18,457 bases of DNA from CAYNDB01 sp964395915 (GTDB lineage Bacteria; Nitrospinota_A; UBA7883; JAJRTC01), in the NCBI GenBank assembly GCA_964395915.1, contig CAYNDB010000045.1, positions 1-18,457 on the forward strand, in the 5' to 3' direction. The translations under genes were made by a program, and so were the position numbers. The notes under the pieces were generated by a model. It did no database searches, had not been told where the DNA came from, and was given only the letters and a program-made list of their open reading frames with translations. Shown one piece after another: positions 14,925-18,457 of this stretch. Position 1 is the first letter of the stretch, and each line of letters begins with the position of its first letter.

Positions 14925-15802
14925 CCTTTTTCCTCCGCCTCTTGCGGCTTGTTTTCACAAAGGTCTATAGCTTCCTCCAAAGCTTTCGCAAACGCCACAA
15001 CATCCGCGTCCGGAGCGGGATAGGAAAACTCCGGTTTGAAAAACTCTTTTCCGCCAAAGCCGTGGTAGCCTGCGACAATGCATCCACTCAACATAGCCTC
15101 CGCAGGGGGCAGGCCAAATCCCTCATATGACGATGAGCTTAAATAAATCATCGACTCACCCAATATTTTCGACACTTCGCCCTGGTTCATCTTATCGATA
15201 ACGGCGAGCTCATAATTTTCAAGCTTGCCACGGAACTTAAGGATATTCACCACCTGCAAAATATCGCCTATAAGTTTCCTTGGCATAAACGAGATAAGTT
15301 TTTTCTTTTCTTTAAAGGGAACGAAAGGAAATGTCGATGGCTCTATCCCGTAATGTATTCTGTAAATCTTGATATCCGGAAAAACATATCGCAGATACTC
15401 CCTGCTATGTTCAGACACCGTCATGACCGCAACTACCTCATCATCAAGATAAGGTGTGTCAAAAACCTTGTTGTCGAACGAAAATCCGTTGAAGCTGAGA
15501 AAACAGTTCTGGTTATAAATCACCTTTTTAACGCCCCTTGCGTTATCAGCCGCTTTCGGGCCAAGAGCTTCTGGCAGAACAAGAAAATCTGATGTGTCCA
15601 TAGACACTTGCGACAGGTAGGCGATTTTTGTTTCATGCTCGAACCATCCGCATTTAAATCCCGGGTTCTGATGAAGCATATACGCGTCAAATCCGTTTCC
15701 GTTCAGAACGTCGACGAACCGATATAGCATCTGAGCTCCACCGGCTATGATTCCGCCTGGTGGAGGGTTGGGGCCTTCGGGGCAATAAACGTATATGGTC
15801 AC
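14925..15802 (-). CDS. Glycosyltransferase, GT4-like (group 1), C-terminus missing in the gap
   Basis: A retaining glycosyltransferase of the GT-B fold, about 292 residues visible. The N-terminal acceptor half begins MTIYVYCPEG with a Gly-rich turn GGIIAGGAQMLYRF (16-29). The C-terminal nucleotide-sugar half carries the EX7E motif, Glu227 to Glu235 in SSSSYEGFGLPPAEAMLSG, followed by a Gly-rich YHGFGGKEFF. It lacks signal and membrane segments and probably acts at the cytoplasmic face. The start is GTG (15800-15802) with AGGA about nine bases before it. It follows the dppC-like gene by 11 bases on the same strand, so the two are co-transcribed, an unusual pairing. Donor and acceptor cannot be told. 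The C-terminal end is in the gap. Confidence 0.85.
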
Positions 15803-15813
15803 AAATAATGTTC

Positions 15814-16668
15814 CTATTGTATCCTCGGATCCAGCGCGTCACGGATCCCTTCGCCCAAAAGGTTATATCCCATCACTGTTATAAATATTGCAAGCCCCGG
15901 ATAAAACGAAAGCCACCAGGCAAACTCGATATAGTTCTTGCCGATGGTAAGCATGTTGCCCCAGCTTGCCGTGGGCGGCTGAACGCCTATCCCTAAAAAC
16001 GACAGCGCGGACTCGGTCAATATCGCTCCCGCCACCCCTAACGTGGCGGATACAAGGACAGGAGCCATAGCGTTTGGCAATATATGTCGGACGATAATGA
16101 GAAGGTCGGACACTCCGATGGCTCTTGCTGCTGTGACGAACTCGCGCTCTTTTAAGGCCATAAATTCCGCCCGGACAAGCCTTGCCACTCCCATCCAGCT
16201 TGTTATACCGATGACTATCATGATGTTATAGATACTCGGCTCAAGAAACGCGATCACCGCCAGTATAAGGAAAAATGTGGGGATGGTGAGCATCAGATCG
16301 ACGAATCGCATGAGGATTCCATCCACCCATCCACCAAAGTATCCTGCGGCGGCTCCTATCATAAGTCCTGTCAATGTCGCAATACCGACTGCGACAAAAC
16401 CGACCGTCAGCGATATACGCGATCCGTATACCATTCGGGAAAATACATCGCGGCCAAGGTCGTCGGTCCCGCAGAAGTGGTCCAGGCTAGGCGGCGCCAG
16501 CAAGTTTTTGGTATTTATGGCGGCGGGATCGTGAGACGCGATAAGTGGCGCGAAAATCGCCGTAAGAAAAAGCGTCAGGACGATAACACCCCCGCTTATA
16601 GCCAGATAATCTCTACGGAACTTATGCATAAACAGGCTGGAAAACGTGCGCGGCGCCTTATCAGTCAT
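15814..16668 (-). CDS. Peptide/nickel-type ABC transporter permease, DppC/OppC-like
   Basis: Inner-membrane subunit of a dipeptide/oligopeptide-type importer, 284 residues. The N-terminal tail and first membrane helix (about 22-43) are followed by the periplasmic segment HFCGTDDLGRDVFSRMVYGSRISL (64-87), the DppC/OppC signature. Five further hydrophobic segments follow. The cytoplasmic coupling loop (EAA motif) is EREFVTAARAIGVSDLLIIVRHILPN (174-199), and the C-terminus ends GIRDALDPRIQ as usual. The ATG is inside the end of the dppB-like gene (8-base overlap), so translation is coupled. No binding protein or ATPase gene is in the window; they must be encoded elsewhere, or the substrate specificity is set by an unlinked partner. 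Peptide, nickel or glycan fragments are all possible substrates. Confidence 0.9.
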   Translation of the reverse strand: MTDKAPRTFSSLFMHKFRRDYLAISGGVIVLTLFLTAIFAPLIASHDPAAINTKNLLAPPSLDHFCGTDDLGRDVFSRMVYGSRISLTVGFVAVGIATLTGLMIGAAAGYFGGWVDGILMRFVDLMLTIPTFFLILAVIAFLEPSIYNIMIVIGITSWMGVARLVRAEFMALKEREFVTAARAIGVSDLLIIVRHILPNAMAPVLVSATLGVAGAILTESALSFLGIGVQPPTASWGNMLTIGKNYIEFAWWLSFYPGLAIFITVMGYNLLGEGIRDALDPRIQ

Positions 16669-17635
16669 AGCTTATCCTCGGGTCGACAAACGCATAGGCT
16701 ATATCGGATAACAGGATGAAAAACAGAGTGAGAAACGATCCTATCACCAGCACGCCCATTACCAATGTATAGTCGCGCATCATCACAGCCTGAAAGAATA
16801 ACTGCCCCATGCCTGGGATGGAATATATGGTTTCAAATATCACCGAGCCTCCGATCAGCCCCGGCAATGCAAGCCCAAGAAGAGTTACGATGGGCAACAG
16901 GGCGTTTTTCAGGCCGTGTTTATAAATCACTGTTGTTTCGGAAAGCCCTTTCGACCGCGCAGTTGTCACGTAGTCTTGCCGGATCACCTCCAGCATGCTC
17001 TGCCTTGCGTATCGCGACATGCCCGCAAGCCCTGTCAGGCTGGAGACAAGGATGGGCATTGTTAAATGTTTCGCAAGGTCGATAAACTTGCCCCATGGCG
17101 AAAGCTGATCGTAATTAAAAGAAACAAGCCCCGAAATCGGCAAAAGATCATACCAGACTCCGTAAACGATCATAAGCAGCAGCGCGAGCCAGAACGTCGG
17201 TATTGAGAACCCGAAGAAAACGAAAACCGTTGTCGCCCTGTCGAAAAAGGAGTATTGCCGCGTTGCCGAAAGAACACCTATAGGTATCGACAAAAGCAGC
17301 ATAATGACCATTGATATCGCGTTTATGGAAAGAGTGACAGGAATACGCTCCATTATCTTATCGAACACCGGTCGGGCGTCCATCGACATGGATATCCCAA
17401 AATCGAGCGAAGCGATATTTTTCACCCAATAGAAATATTGAACCAGCGCAGGCTTGTCCAGATGGTATAGCTCCCGCATCCTTTTGACCGCTTCAGGCGA
17501 TGCGTTCGGGTTGAGGTCGGTCAAAAGCTCTGTCGGGTCGCCCGGCGCGGCGTGCATGATCATGAATGATATCAACGTGATGCCGATCATCATCGGTATC
17601 ATCATGAACAATCTGCGGATTATATATGCGTACAT
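16661..17635 (-). CDS. Peptide/nickel-type ABC transporter permease, DppB/OppB-like
   Basis: Partner permease of the DppC-like protein, 324 residues. It starts MYAYIIRRLFMMIPMMIGITLISF with the first membrane helix, then the conserved HAAPGDP (28-34) and the LDKPALVQYFYWVKN segment of the periplasmic loop. Five more hydrophobic segments follow. The coupling loop is DYVTTARSKGLSETTVIYKHGLKNALLP (221-248), then GGSVIFETIYSIPGMGQL (262-279), and it ends AYAFVDPRISYD; all are DppB/OppB hallmarks. It is the first gene of the operon dppB-dppC-glycosyltransferase. I see no clear ribosome site before the ATG (17633-17635). An 8-bp inverted repeat lies 14 bases upstream. Confidence 0.92.
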   Translation of the reverse strand: MYAYIIRRLFMMIPMMIGITLISFMIMHAAPGDPTELLTDLNPNASPEAVKRMRELYHLDKPALVQYFYWVKNIASLDFGISMSMDARPVFDKIMERIPVTLSINAISMVIMLLLSIPIGVLSATRQYSFFDRATTVFVFFGFSIPTFWLALLLMIVYGVWYDLLPISGLVSFNYDQLSPWGKFIDLAKHLTMPILVSSLTGLAGMSRYARQSMLEVIRQDYVTTARSKGLSETTVIYKHGLKNALLPIVTLLGLALPGLIGGSVIFETIYSIPGMGQLFFQAVMMRDYTLVMGVLVIGSFLTLFFILLSDIAYAFVDPRISYD

Positions 17636-17648
17636 TCTGGCAAAATAT

Positions 17649-17681
17649 TATCTGTTTTAATAGGGAATATGATAACAGATA
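17649..17681. promoter_or_regulatory. Inverted repeat upstream of the dppB-like gene
   Basis: TATCTGTT (17649-17656) and AACAGATA (17674-17681) form a perfect 8-bp inverted repeat with a 17-base spacer, 13 bases before the dppB start. Minus-strand TATCAT, a possible -10, lies at its upstream edge (17670-17675). The placement suits an operator for the transporter operon. Confidence 0.4.
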
Positions 17682-17719
17682 GAATTGGCGGTTTATTGAG
17701 AAATTGTCAGGTTTGTAGC

Positions 17720-17785
17720 TTCAGAATGACGGTTGTCAACCTTATGACCCTGAGCGTAAGCGTGGTGGCGGTCGAAGGATCTCAA
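17720..17785. repeat. Degenerate copy of a dispersed intergenic repeat (possible)
   Basis: The stretch contains TGACCCTGAGCG (17745-17756) and TCGAAGGATCTC (17772-17783). This pair, as CCTGAGCG...TCGAAGGATCTC, is familiar from short intergenic repeats in many uncultured bacteria. An 11-base palindrome GGTTGTCAACC (17731-17741) lies just before. Recognition is by eye and memory only. Confidence 0.35.
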
Positions 17786-17791
17786 CAATAG

Positions 17792-17817
17792 AAAAAATAT
17801 AATTGAGCCATATCAAT
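17792..17817 (-). terminator. Weak intrinsic terminator after the UbiD-family gene
   Basis: Read on the minus strand, ATTGA-TATGGC-TCAAT forms a 5-bp stem beginning at the last base of the stop codon, followed by TATATTTTTT. The stem is short and A/T-rich, so efficiency is doubtful. Confidence 0.4.
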
Positions 17818-18457
17818 CAGCTTGCGCCGTCAATCCCAAGCCTGGGCCACATCTCATCCACTTTCTTTTTAACGTCATCGCTCATCACAAGCTCGTCCGG
17901 CCATTCGCGCGGATGCCCCTCCTCCACCATTTTACGGGTGGCGTCGACAATCAGCCGCCCATTCTCGCGGATAATGTCACGCGCAGGGTCGACGTTGTTG
18001 AAAAATTTCCAGAGAGCGGTAGAGTAGTTCGACGGGTCGATATCCTTATCCACGACCAGAACTATCCTCACGGAGTTAGAGGTATCGCATTCGATGGCTT
18101 GCATGGCGATCTTTCGGCCGTCGCCTGCTTTCTTTTTATCTATGGCGATTATGGCAAGCGGACTTTTTACATCGGTAAAAGGTATCGCGCTCGCCACAAT
18201 ATTCGTATGTTTGTCGCAAGCCTCTGTGAAAGGCGAGATATCACGACCCGCCCAGGATTCCACTTCCGCGCTCTTCTCGGAAGCAACAGGCGACGTGACG
18301 TCTATCCCAAGCTTTGCCCCACGCAAAGGCTTTGGGGCGGAATGATCGAGCGCGTCTAACACTCCCTCGGTAAACACGAGTCCGTTTTCAATATCTATTC
18401 TGTCGAGCAGAGTCCGCGCCACTTGCTCATAATTGTGTACGTCCACATCCGGGTCCA
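17817..18457 (-). CDS. UbiD-family decarboxylase, C-terminal part (runs off the window)
   Basis: C-terminal 213 or so residues of a UbiD-type decarboxylase, an enzyme that uses prenylated FMN made by a UbiX partner to remove carboxyl groups in ubiquinone or menaquinone synthesis. The frame is open to the window edge: residues before the GTG at 18444-18446 read DPD, giving the family string DPDVDVHNYEQVA, so the GTG is internal. Visible family marks are FTEGVLDALDHSAP with GAKLGIDVT, and later FFNNVDPARDI, VDATRKMVEEGHPREWP. Having both segments suggests the long form (about 600 residues) often annotated as menaquinone biosynthesis decarboxylase; that choice is inferred. The catalytic N-terminal part is outside. 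It is separated from dppB by 181 bases and a weak terminator. Confidence 0.85.
   Translation of the reverse strand, partial: DPDVDVHNYEQVARTLLDRIDIENGLVFTEGVLDALDHSAPKPLRGAKLGIDVTSPVASEKSAEVESWAGRDISPFTEACDKHTNIVASAIPFTDVKSPLAIIAIDKKKAGDGRKIAMQAIECDTSNSVRIVLVVDKDIDPSNYSTALWKFFNNVDPARDIIRENGRLIVDATRKMVEEGHPREWPDELVMSDDVKKKVDEMWPRLGIDGAS

Noticed and set aside
18046..18054. TTATCCACG, one mismatch to a DnaA box, considered together with dnaN as a sign of the origin
   Set aside because: Single site inside the UbiD coding region, 13 kb from dnaN, with no cluster of boxes and no A/T-rich unwinding region beside it.
1..18457. CRISPR arrays and insertion sequences
   Set aside because: No regularly spaced repeats, transposase or recombinase coding, or terminal inverted repeats were seen.

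Overview
The window looks like chromosomal DNA from an uncultured Gram-negative bacterium, assembled as a scaffold (100 Ns at 14825-14924). Pointers to a Gram-negative are a complete set of minor type IV pilins with PilY1, a WbpE-like aminotransferase for O-antigen or other surface sugars, Dpp/Opp-type permeases and a UbiD-family decarboxylase. The sequence alone does not fix the phylum. Base composition varies: rows sampled in the first 1.6 kb are about 40% GC, dnaN is in the mid 40s, and the pilus and transporter genes are slightly above 50%.

Layout. 1-2164 is an accessory-looking stretch ending at the 3' side of a tRNA-Lys(CTT) gene. It holds a ClpP/SppA-fold serine protease of the SDH type with a C-terminal four-cysteine ribbon, a short gene overlapping its end, and a convergent small gene of unknown function. 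A perfect 11-bp tandem repeat lies just beyond the tRNA 3' end. 2390-3481 (minus) is a WbpE-like sugar aminotransferase, divergent from dnaN (3812-4915). An unrecognised 145-residue gene follows. 5624-12549 is a tightly packed plus-strand operon for the minor pilus proteins: pilV, pilW, pilX, pilY1 and a FimT/GspH-type pseudopilin. proS (12570-14288, minus) converges on it. proS and an HNH endonuclease gene are transcribed from back-to-back promoters; the HNH gene is frameshifted at a run of nine A and then lost in the gap. From the gap onward everything is on the minus strand: a GT4-like glycosyltransferase cut by the gap, dppC- and dppB-like permeases, and the C-terminal part of a UbiD-family decarboxylase that runs off the right edge.

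How the parts fit. The five pilus genes should build the priming complex and tip of a type IV pilus: PilV, PilW, PilX and the FimT-like protein are class III prepilins, and PilY1 is the secreted tip protein. The PilY1 here is the most distinctive protein. Its N-terminal part resembles DUF4114 where the Pseudomonas protein has a von Willebrand A domain, it carries what looks like an inserted beta-sandwich module, and it keeps the C-terminal calcium-binding propeller. The other candidates for a new system are the protease plus small-protein pair beside the tRNA, and the glycosyltransferase attached to a permease pair. The remaining genes (dnaN, proS, tRNA-Lys, UbiD) are ordinary housekeeping functions.
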